Origin: Phyto melanocephala
Taxonomy: Eukaryota > Arthropoda > Insecta > Diptera > Rhinophoridae
Reading direction: 5' to 3'
Length of the DNA: 64,000 nucleotides
Assembly: GCA_941918925.1 (NCBI GenBank)
Contig: OW799237.1
Span: 91,857,015-91,921,014 of the forward strand
The notes under the pieces: model-generated
Told to the model about the DNA's origin: nothing
Databases searched by the model: none
The model's input: the letters and a program-made list of their open reading frames with translations, nothing else
Shown here: positions 32,201 to 44,200 of the stretch, in pieces
How positions within the stretch are numbered: the stretch's first letter is position 1
How the letters are laid out: each line of letters starts with the position of its first letter
Translations under genes and position numbers: made by a program

Positions 32201-35200
32201 AGAGCCAAGAAGAAATAATCACTAACAACAACGAACAATATAAGGTGAATAGAGAACTCCAACGTGCTATGAACGATTTGGTAAAGAAAACAAACAACGT
32301 AATAAACAGAATAAATAACATAACTAGTGGGAGAGAAGCTAACCAGATACAGCAGAATGCTATAAACCATGTAGTAATCTTGAAAGATGAGGTAAACGAG
32401 ATTATTAGAGCATGTCAAATGGCGAAGAGTGGCATAATCAACACAAACTTATTGAATCAAGCCGAAGTCAACAGGCTCATCGATGAGCTAGAAACACTAC
32501 CATATGGCAATGCAGTAGAGGCCATAGAATACGGTACTCCATCCGTATATACGAATGGATCGTTACTCTTGTATATTTTATCAATGCCAAAGCTGAAGAA
32601 GGAAGTTTACAACTTACTCATTACAAAAGCTGCTATTTTCAACGAGAGACAAATCGACCTAAACTTTGACAAGGTGCTGATTAATGAACGCGAAACTTTT
32701 GCAGTAACCAAGAGCTGTCTTTCCATAAACAACTCAACGATTTGCCAAGGGTCATCTCTAACAGTACTAGCAGAGGATAGTTGCGTTCCGCGAATCCTGA
32801 AGGGCGGGGCGGCAAAATGCAAGTACCGCATAAATAAGGAGGTTATAGTCGACGCAATAACTGACGACACAATCTATCTGACAAATTTTCACGGGTCTGT
32901 CAAGCATGATGGCCAAGTTGACCACTTAAACGGTACATACATCCTCCAACTTTTCAACGAGACTATATTGGTCGATAATCAAACATACACAAGTACCTCT
33001 CTGAGGAAAACGCAGGCATTACCTCCAGTGCTATCTAATATAACTTCAAGGGACTTGTCGGTCGACATAGAGTACGTTCACGAAATCAGCCTAAGCAATA
33101 CGAACCGTCTGAAACATCTCACAACTGCACTTAAAAGCACTATCGGCATAAACTTGGGGACAGCATCTTTAATAGGACTTTGTGTTGCAATCCTGTGGTA
33201 CCAATTCACCAGGAAATTAAATCTTCCTACAGTCATGATATCGCCTACCTTACCATCATCCTCTAATCTATCGGTCAGCGGGACGCAGACATTTAAGGAG
33301 GGAGGAGTTAGAAATACCGACTTTGCTGAGTAGGCACAAATTCATTCACACGCTTGCCAAATTGTATGCAGTCAAAATACGCAGACGAAACTTGATACTT
33401 CTCAAGTGTCACCCGTGAAACTGCATTAATAGCAGTTCCCATCAAATTGCTGTGTCGGCACACACTTGGTTGTGCAACGTGTTCTGCGGACAAGCTGCGG
33501 TTTGCTGCTTTTGGCCAGCGCGTGTTGATGGCAGTCTTAGTCGTGTGTCGGAGTCGTGAAGTTGACAGAATTAATTTAGATTAAATAAATAAGAAATTAA
33601 TTAAGTTAAGAAATTAAATTTGAGTAAATGAATAATAAATTAATTGAGTTAAGAAATTAATTTTGATAAAACAAATATTAAATAAAATATTTAAAATTTA
33701 AAACGTTGGTTGTTTGATTGAGCGCAGTCGGAGCGCTCTAGGAAATTATATTTTTTTCGAGTCGATCCCGCGAAAATCCTTAACTTGGACAGGCCTTTAA
33801 AATGTTAAGAATAGAAAAATCAAAACAAAAACAAGTGTGTTAAAAGTTATCGCTACAGAAATTATTGCTGTATTTTAAAATTTTTTTTTTTGTTGCTCTT
33901 AATATTTAAACAGCGATTTAAGAAAGACTTGTGAAAAACCAATATAATTTGATGTTGTATACCTTTCACAGCGTGTGTAAGGGTATATATAGGTTTGTCA
34001 TTTCGTGTGAAATTTCTACAATTTTCATTTCCGACCTTATAAAGTATATATGTATTTTTATAAGAGCTTATGAATGTGAAGTCGATTGAGCATTGTCCGT
34101 CTGTCCGTGTGTTTTTTAAAATCAGTCTTTTGAATCCCACCCACAACGCCAAGGCCCTTGAGTGGTAGCAAAATATTAGAAATATTCAGGAGCAGAATGG
34201 TATTGAAAATCAGCACAATCGCCCTATAACTTTCTAGGATATGACAAATAAACACGACTGCCTTTATTTTTATACCCTTCACACAGTGAAAAAGGGTATA
34301 TATAGGTTTGTCATTCCGTGTGAAATTTCTACAATTTTCATTTCCGACCCCATAAAGTATATATTTTCTGAAAGCTTATGAATAGGGGAGTCGATTAAGC
34401 CCTGTCAGTCTGTCCGTCTGTCCGTCTGTCCGTGTGTATGTTGAAATCAACTTTTTGAAGCCCCCCGACATAGGTTGGACCCGGGTAAAGTATTAAAATA
34501 TCAGAAATATTCGGGAGTAGATCGGTATTGAAAATCAGAAATGTCGGTGCATAAACAACTGAGATATGAGCAAAAACCCACGACCACCTCGATTTTTTTT
34601 TCACAAAAACAACATTACAACAACAACATACATACATACAAACGTGTATACTGGTTAGAGAAAACGTGGCATCAAATCCCAACTGAGCCAAAAAAAAATT
34701 TTTTTTAATTTTTTTAAAATTTTTTTTTAAATTTTTTTTTTATTTCTTTTTTAAATTTTTTATTTAATATATTATTTATATTTTTATTATTATTTTTTTT
34801 TTTAATTTTTTTTTTAAATTTTATTTTTATTTTCTTTTTTGTTTTATATATGTATATTATATATATAATAATTTTTTTTTTAATTTTTTTTTAAATTTTT
34901 TTTTAAAAATTTTTTTTTTTAATTTTTTTTTTAATTTTTTTTTTTTTCGTTTTTTTAACATACATACGTATTTCATATGGGATGAATGGTGATACAAGCA
35001 ACTGTTATTGCATGACTACACGTTGTGAAGGGTATATAAGATTCGGCATGGCCGAATATAGCACTCTTACTTGTTTACCTTAGTTCTACCACAAACATTT
35101 AAAATATTCAGCCTTAAATTAATTTATAGACACGCTTGTCAACTTTTACAGAAATGGTATGCTTCTAGAGATATTCGTAAAAGTTTTTGAACAAATCGAT

Positions 35201-38200
35201 CACCAATCGGCGAAGTTATAGGAAAAAGTTATTTAAAAAATATATATTTTTTGAATGCATCAAATTTTTGAAGCTTAAAAAAAAGTTCAAAACTGAGATA
35301 TAAGCAGCAAAATACAACTGTTTCGATGTTTTTCCTAAAATTTACAAAAGAAAATCGAGTTTTTCAGTTTCTATACCACCGAAAGAGTGTATCAAATGAA
35401 AGGGCTTGAGCAGTAAAATACAGCTAACGATGAAAAAGTTAAAAAAAAATTAAATGGCGAACATATGAGTCAAATATAGTAGTTAAGGCCCGTAAACCGC
35501 CACAATATTTGTATCAAATTATTTGGCTTGACCAGTAGAATACAGTAAACTATTAAAAAACAAGTAAGAGCGCTATATTCGGCCGTGCCGAATCTTATAT
35601 ACCCTTCACAACGTGTAGTCATGCAATAACAGTAGTTTGTGTCACCATTCATCCCATATGAAATACGTACATACATATAAAAACATACATATATAAAACA
35701 TCCCATTGTAAAATTATAAATTCACGTATGTATGTTAAAAAACAAAAAAATAAAAAAAAAATTTAAAAAAAAAATTTAAAAAAAAATTATTATATATATA
35801 ATATATATAAAACAAAAAAAAATTAAAAAAAAATTAAAAAAAAAAATTTAAAAAAATAATAATGAAAATATTAATAATATATTAAATAAAAAATAAAAAA
35901 TAAAAAAATTTAAAAAAAAAATTTTTAAAAAATTTAAAAAAAATTTTTTTGGCTCAGCTGGGATTCGATGCCACGCTTTCTCTAACCAGTATACACGTTT
36001 GTATATATGTATGTTGTTGTTGTAATGTTGTTTTTGTGAAATAAAAATCGAGGTGGTCGTGGGTTTTTGCTCATATCTCAGTTGTTTATGTACCGATGTT
36101 TCTGATTTTCAATACCGATCTACTCCCGAATATTTCTGATATTTTAATACCTTACCCGGGTCTAACCTATGTCGGGGGGGCTTCAAAAAGTTGATTTCAA
36201 CATACACACGGACAGACGGTCAGACGGACAGACTGACAGAGCTTAATCGACTCCCCTATTCATAAGCTTTCAGAAAATATATACTTTATGGGGTCGGAAA
36301 TGAAAATTGTAGAAATTTCACACGGAATGACAAACCTATATATACCCTTTTTCACTGTGTGAAGGGTATAAAAATGTAAAATCCAAGATGGCATCTGAAA
36401 CATTTTTTAACACCATTAATATGGGTATGAAATCAAAGGGTCTTGACTGATAGAATGCAGTTAATTATGTAAATGGCGTCGAAAATAGTAAAGAAAATGG
36501 CGTATAACATGAAATCTAAAATCTAGGCTAAACGACGATGTAGTCATTATATCGATGTACATCATGATAGTGAAGGTTATTAGCAGATTCGGCGTGGTAT
36601 TCATAAAAATTATCAAAATGTCACACTTACAAAAAAATGTTCACTAATGCCATCACCATAATGCTTAATAGGTATTTATATCGTGTGGTTTTAAGTTTCC
36701 GCTGACGAATTTAAATTGATCATGGAAAGTCTGTTTAAAATTTAAACATTCAAATCTTCAACAAAGCAAAACAAATGTACATAAATATTTATACCTATAT
36801 ACATTTGGTGTATTCACCAGAAGTCTTAAGTATCGTTTGCCATAATTTCCAAAAATTTTTTAAATAAATAAAAATTATTATGTTGTTCATTGTAAATTTT
36901 GTAAGCCATTTTAAAGTTTTGAAAATTATGAGATTATTATAATACGACACTAACGATAGCTTTTGAATTCATCAATAATTAAATAATAAAGGAATGTTTA
37001 ATTGATGTTCCATATACAGCTGACAATTTTTTGTGTTTCTGTTTAAGGTGCTTTTTTTGAGAGAGCACAAATAAAGTTTTAAGCTCAATTTTAATAATTA
37101 GAATTTCGAAATTCTTGCAAGATTTAGATTTACCGTAAATTAAAAACTAAAGTGTTGTCAACCGAAAAAAATTTACTGATTACATTTAAGGATTAATAGA
37201 TATGACAAACTGCCCACAAAAACACAACACGTTTCCATTTTTAAACAATTATTTTTTTTTTTTATTTAATATGAGCGTGTTTTTTAGGAGGAGGACTTTA
37301 CATTGGCAGCAGTTTTATCTTGTTTTGTTTTAGTTTGGCAATTGTTCAAAATTAATTTGCAAAATCACTGTTTAGTTGTGCCTTCTGAAACGTTGGAATC
37401 ATTGGTCCATGTGCCTGTACAAATAACGATGGTCAGAACGTTGCAGTCAATGGCGAGCACTATAAAGACATGTGAACTAACTTTTTCGTATCTCAATTGA
37501 AAGGTATTAGTATCGTAGGCATGGTGTTTCAGCAAGATGGTGTCATATGATCACATAGCTCATGACACATTTAATTTACTGAGGGAAAATTTTGGCGAAC
37601 GAATAATTTCAAGAAATCAGCCTGTAAACTGGTCATTATTTTCTCTGTGGACATGTTAAGTCTCAGGTCTTTGTAGATAAAACATAAACGATCAAGCACT
37701 TGAAATTGAATATTCGACGGATTACGTCCGAAGGGTGTGTAAAAATTGGACCTCCAGGTTACGCCCTACACGAGCTAGTCGCGGCGACTAAATGACATAA
37801 AAATCTCTAAATAATAAATCCAATTTGATGGATATTAAAAATTTGTTTCTTTGTTTAATTTCCGTTTTAATTCTTCACCACAATAAAAAAAACACCCTTT
37901 ACCCTATATATGTTTTTGTCCCAGCACAAACTAAAGGTCATTTGACCTTAATCTATATGTTTTATGTTTTAACAAAATAAAATAAAAAACTGTGTTTTCC
38001 ATTAATTTAAATATTGCGTGAATATTAATTTGACCATGGAAAATTCTGAAACAAGAAAGCGTGTATGTGACAGCAAAACCGTGATGATCATCCACCCAAT
38101 ATTCTATTTATTATACATTTTATGTGCCAATAAATAAATACCTTTTAAGAACTCTGTGTTTTCTATTTGATTACAATTTCTAAGACATATCGTCGTTCGC

Positions 38201-41200
38201 AAGTTATTGTGTTCTATGTGACACATAAAACATATACCTATAGAACACAATAATTTGAGAACGACGATATAGGACACCCTATATTAAAATTTTTCATAAT
38301 TGAATAATTTTCCCATGTACTTTTTATAAAGTTATCAGTAAGTTTATATGTATGTGTATTTGTGTGTATTATTATTGAAAAAAAAATACTTTTTAAAACA
38401 AAAAAAATTATAATCAAAAGATAAATGAATTTCAAGGTTAAAAACTAAGCGGTCAAATTTTCTATTCAAACGTGATCGAAACTGTACTTGAACGAGCAAG
38501 TTGTGTTTGGGTTTGTACTATGGCTACTAGGATTATTTCTTTAATTTTCGAACGTATCGATGCAGAAATTTGACACCTGAATTAATTTTATTTTTTTAAT
38601 CATTTATGAGGTAAAAAACCTGGCCACAGAAGTACAAAGAGCTATTGAATTGAATAGGCCAAAAGATCACAAAACTAAGACCCCTTAAAGAGGGATTAAT
38701 TATCAATATAAAAAAAATTTGATGGCAATGCGAAAACTGGGAAAACATCATCGTTTTAAATATGATAAACAAGATAATATTTCACATCTTATACAACTGC
38801 AGTTCTCCAGCTGTAGAACCTGAATTAAGAAGGAAACAGGCAGGCCGAATAGATCATGTATTGATCACATCAACAGCCTTCGCACTATAACAGACGGCAG
38901 AAAAGCAATCAAGTCTGTATCTCGTAATTACAGATTTCCAAAGAGCCTTGCATCACTCTGTCATATAGAAAGCAATACACGGCAAGGAGTGCGACATAAA
39001 ATTATCATACTAATAGGAAGTCTGTATATTGACTCCACTTGTTTCGTTCTGCATGAAGGCCAAAATAGTGAGAACATTATCCCCTTACTTATCCCCTTTA
39101 ATATTCAATATTGAACTTGATGTGATGAGAAATAAAGCTGCCATTTCTAATTATAATATTAATATGAACATGTTGGGTAGACTTTTGAACTGATGACATC
39201 TCTATATTATCACACAGTCAGAAAGAGATGCAACAAATGTTCAATACAATCACAGCTAAAACAGCATAAGCAGGTCTGATTATAAACACATCGAAAACAA
39301 AATCAATGCGCCCTAAAATTACCTGTAGGAATACGTTCTAGCTAATAGCACAAAAACTCGAAGATAAACATACCAATCTTTTGCTACCTGGGTAGCATCA
39401 TTGCTACTTCCAGTGTAGTTATCGAGGCTATCCAAAACCGGCTGGAAGGCTAAACGATTATGCGGAATCCTGAATAAATTCTGGAGATCATTGAATAGTG
39501 CTTCATCTACCAGAATTAAAATATTTAATAGCGTTATTAAATTCGTTTTGCTTTATGGCTTATAGACCTGAAACTTAACAAAACCAAGATATTCAAGAAC
39601 TTCAAGTATTTATTAACATAAAAAAAATAAAAAAATTGGCCCCTTACTTAACCTGCGTTTGTTAGATGGTTGAGAACGCAACAGCAACCAATAGACAATG
39701 AAATCAAAATGAGCAAGTACAGATGGCTAGGACATACACTAAAGAAGCCGGTTAATTCTATCAACATAATTTGATTACAACACACAGGAAGCAAGACGAA
39801 GGGGTGGTCCTAAAAATACATGGAGGCCCCAAGTTCAAGCTAAACAACAATCTGCTAATATAACCTGGAGTGAAGCCAAAATAACAGCATCAGACAATAA
39901 TCGATAGAGATCACTAATTGAAACCTTATGTTCCTCGTAGGAATTTTAAAAGATTATCTATATATACCTGTAGCAGGCCAATCATCTACTAAGCTGTAAC
40001 AACAACCGATTAACAAAACTGACACAAGGCAAAAAAAAATAGATTCAATCTTACGACAACAACCTCTGGAAAACGCGATAGTGCAAATACGCGAAAACAA
40101 CTGCGACAAATCGTGTAAGATGTAAATGCTTTGTGAAAGCCAAAAGCTCCCAAAAGGGGTAATAGAAAAAAATTATATGTATATACATATCTCTTAAAGT
40201 GGTGCCTTTTGCAAAGATTTTTTTTAAATATGTAGAAACCGCTTCCACAACACCTTCCACGCCTTCCACAACAAAATATATATATTTCGGCACACTGTAG
40301 CGCCCGCTAAGTATTTTGGTAAATTTCTGAATTCTGAAAGCTCTCTAATAATATTCGAAGTTACTTTTTAATTATCGATGAACACTATTGTATACGCTTA
40401 AATGAATTGACTACTGATCTTTCTGTAGGGTATATGTGTATTAATTCATTTTCTATTCTTAATTTTTTTCAACATGTTGTACATATATGTTTATTACTTG
40501 GTCTTTGTATTGCTTAATTAATAATTAATTAATTTCTTTGTTGACTGCGTCCTCGTTTTAGTTAAGGCTTTATTAAAGAATAAATAAATAAATTAAATTC
40601 TGTTTTGTTGAAATATAAAGACATGAAAATATACGTACATATTTCTATTTCGTTTACTTAAATATAAACGAAACCCAGCAAATGGTTTTTCTATAGAGCT
40701 TTTATTTAACTACACTATTTTTTTTACAGAATTTTGTCTATTTGCAAAACAGCTTGACAAACATTTTTTAGGAAAAATGATTTATTTACTAATTTTTATT
40801 GTCGACCTTTCTTATCAGAGGCAACATTCTATCAATCTATTGCGATTAAAATTTATATATAATTTCTATGATAACCTAAATACAAAACAAAAATAAATAA
40901 AACCCGCACGTTCGTGTAAAATTTCGATTGCGTTTGTATCGCTACAGCTCAATGATAACCAATATCATTTGGTAAGAATTGAAAGAAAGATTTACATCAT
41001 TCATGAATGCAATTTAATATTTCTAGATTTTTTCTCGTCCAAGTTTTATGCCCATAAATTTCAATCGACTGATGTCCCCAAAGTCAACACAGCTTACACC
41101 ATAGTTTAAATTCGGATGCAAATTCGCAAACTATGTTTATTAAGGCTTTAGACTAATCTGCGGTGGTATTCCGTAGACCAGAACCCAGAATATCTATAGG

Positions 41201-44200
41201 GAATGGTGTGGTCAAAAGTCTTTCAGTAGGTGGATTCTATAAACCTGTAGTAAGATTTACTAACTTATTTAAACGATAATCGTATGGTTACAAAGGTAAA
41301 CAACAATTTTATAGATTTCAGTATTTAGTGACATGTTTAACCAACTGTTTTTATTTTATCTAAACGAGAAAAATGTTGTTGTTGTTGGTTTATCGACAAA
41401 AAATTGAACCTTATACCCAACTTTAAAACCATTTGTTGAAGTCTCGGCTGTGAAGCTGCTACCTGTGGGAGTGATGTTAGTGGTGAATTTATTTTGGCAC
41501 TTTTTTTTTAACAAAGATGCCACTTGTATTGTAGCAGTTGTCGAGCATCGTTAAAAAGAATTAAGTGAATCGGAAAATAGTTAGTGCAAATAACAATAAG
41601 TGTCGACAAATTTAACGATTGTCGGATCGTTAAAAGTTAGGAATCATACCACTGAAGAGGTGGATTAAGACAACCACATCTGTTTGTACGGTATTCGTGG
41701 GCATAACTAGGCCATTCTGATGGGTGCAATGCCCACTCCAGAACTGTTTTTGTACCCCCAGAAAAAAAATATGTTGAACCAGATTTTCCAGAAAAAATAT
41801 TTTTAAACTTTTGCCACCTAGAAAAAAATTTTTAGCTACACCAATGATGATTTTTAGAGTCCCATGAAAGTAGTGCAGTTAAGGTACTCAGATATGATTA
41901 GTGGACCCTGTGCAGAATAACAGCTTTCGTGATGAGATATGGAAACTTCAAATATCATTTAAACGGGATGAAAATCGAGGAGGAATTTGCAGAATATGCC
42001 TAGGGTATGCTGAGACAGCAGCGAATGTAGTATCTGAATGTCTAACACTGGCTGGCAATAGACTTAAGTACTCAGGCAGCCATATACTAAATGAGAGTTT
42101 TATGAGGGATATCAATCTAAAGCAGAGGATTGTTAACAAATGCTTATGACGGCACAAAGGAGGTCGAAAGGGAACATGTTTATCGAAGTGGTCTGCCTCT
42201 GACATACAGTTTCTGTTTGATCATCGATCCGCCTTTCAGGAATACCCTTTTAAAGCTAAAAAAAAAAATTAACTGCCTACCCATTTCTTAAAACAATAAC
42301 TTATTATTTTTATATTTTTTAATATTATTATTTATTGAATGTCAATTTCTAAATGTATTAAAATAAAATGACAGCAATTTTATTATACCCTTCACACAGT
42401 GAAAAAGGGTATATATAGGTTTGTCATTCCGTGTGAAATTTCTACAATTTTGATTTCCGACCCCATAAAGTATATATTTTCTGAAAGCTTATGAATAGGG
42501 CAGTCGATTAAGCCCTGTCAGTCTGTCCGTCTGACCGTCTGCCCGTGTGTATGTTGAAATCAACTTTTTGAAGCCCCCCGACATAGGTTGGACCCGGGTA
42601 AGGTATTAAAATATCAGAAATATTCGGGAGTAGATCGGTATTGAAAATCAGAAACATCGGTACATAAACAACTGAGATATGAGCAAAAACCCACGACCAC
42701 CTCGATTTTTTTTCACAAAAACAACATTACAACAACAACATACATACATACAAACGTGTATACTGGTTAGAGAAAACGTGGCATCGAATCCCAGCTGAGC
42801 CAAAAAAAAAATTTTTTTAATTTTTTTAAAAATTTTTTTTAAATTTTTTTTTTATTTTTTTTTATTTTTTATTTAATATATTATTTATATTTTTATTATT
42901 ATTATACCCTTCACCTGTGGTGCACAAGGGTATATATAGCTTTGTCATTCCGTTTGTAATTTCTACAATTTTCATTTCCGACCCCATAAAGTATATATTT
43001 TCTGAAAGTTTATGAATAGAGGAGTCGATTAAGCCCTGACCGTCTGACCGTCTGTCCGTCTGCCCGTCTGTCCGTGTGTTGGTTGAAATCAACTTTTAGA
43101 AGCAACTATATGTTCCTCAGATCTGTATATGGTATCAATCTCTTGGAAATATCCAGGAATGAATCGCTATTGAAATTCAGCACAATCGCCCCATAACTTT
43201 CTGAGATATGAGCAAAAAACCACGACCACCTCGTTTTTTTCACAATTACAACAACAACATACATACATACATACATGTAAAAAACATACCAAACAAAAAA
43301 AATTACAAAAAAAAAAAAAATTAAAAATAAGAAAAAAATAATAAAAAAAACAAAAAAAAAATTTTAAAAAAATTTAATAAAAAATTTAAAAAAATTTTTT
43401 AAAAATTTTTCTAAAAAAATTTAAAAAAAATATAAAAAAAATAATAAAATATAAATAATATATTAAATAAAATAAAATAAAATTTTTTTGGCTCAGCTGG
43501 GATTCGATGCCACATTTATTCTAACCAGTATATACATATGTACGTATTTTATATGGGATGAATGGTGTACAAACAATTGTTATTGCATGACTACACGTTG
43601 TGAAGGGTATATTAGATTCGGCACGGCCGAATATAGCACTGTTACTTGTTTTTTTTTAATTTTTTTTTATATTTTTTTTGTTTATATATAATAATTATAA
43701 TTATATATAATAATTTTTTTTTTAATTTTTTTTAAATTTTTTTTTAAATTTTTTTTTTATTTTTTTTTAATTTTTTTAAATTTTTTTTTTTTTTCGTTTT
43801 TTTAACATACATACGTGAATTTATAATTTTACAATGGGATGTATGTACGTATTTCATATGGGATGAATGGTGACACAAACTACTGTTATTTCATAACTAC
43901 ATGTTGTGAAGGGTATATAAGATTCGGCACGGCCGAATATAGCGCTCTTACTTGTTTTTAAGTTAATAACGTTAAGTTTTGTTGATTTATCTACATTTAA
44001 AGTGCATATTTTCAGTCAAACGTTAGATTAACAATTAATATTTTCAATATCTAATCAAATAATTGCAATGATTTATTAATTTTTTATTAATAAAAAAACG
44101 ATGTTTCTAAATGATTAACAGACGTTTGAGAATGGCTTCGGAAACTGAAAAAATTATAAAATTAAATTTTAATTTTAAATTAAGAGTGATTTAAATTTAC

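Larger units (their letters stand above)
26602..33785 (+). mobile_element. env-bearing LTR retrotransposon (gypsy/errantivirus type), RT-deleted
   Basis: 7184 bp with two 480-bp LTRs that I read as identical, flanked by a TGGA target duplication (26598-26601, 33786-33789). Order: LTR, primer binding site, long A-rich leader, gag, frameshifted protease, RNase H, integrase, gap, env, polypurine tract, LTR. The LTRs begin AGTTA and end TAACT, as in insect errantiviruses. The whole reverse transcriptase is missing by an in-frame deletion, and the integrase third catalytic residue is glycine, so this copy cannot be autonomous. It lies in sense orientation to the window and antisense to Pdk, inside Pdk intron 1. 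Confidence 0.9.

Noticed and set aside
34395..34691. Antisense ~98-residue frame ([10 protein letters not shown]...) that recurs in copies at 55227 and 56351
   Set aside because: It recurs because the repeat copies are similar in sequence. The frame runs through (TATG)n and simple tracts and is truncated differently in each copy. A dN/dS test across many genomic copies would be needed to revive it.
35950..35961. A-box-like TGGCTCAGCTGG suggesting a tRNA gene
   Set aside because: The neighbouring B-box-like word follows at once, far too close for a tRNA, and no cloverleaf can be drawn. Kept only as a tRNA-like relic within a repeat.
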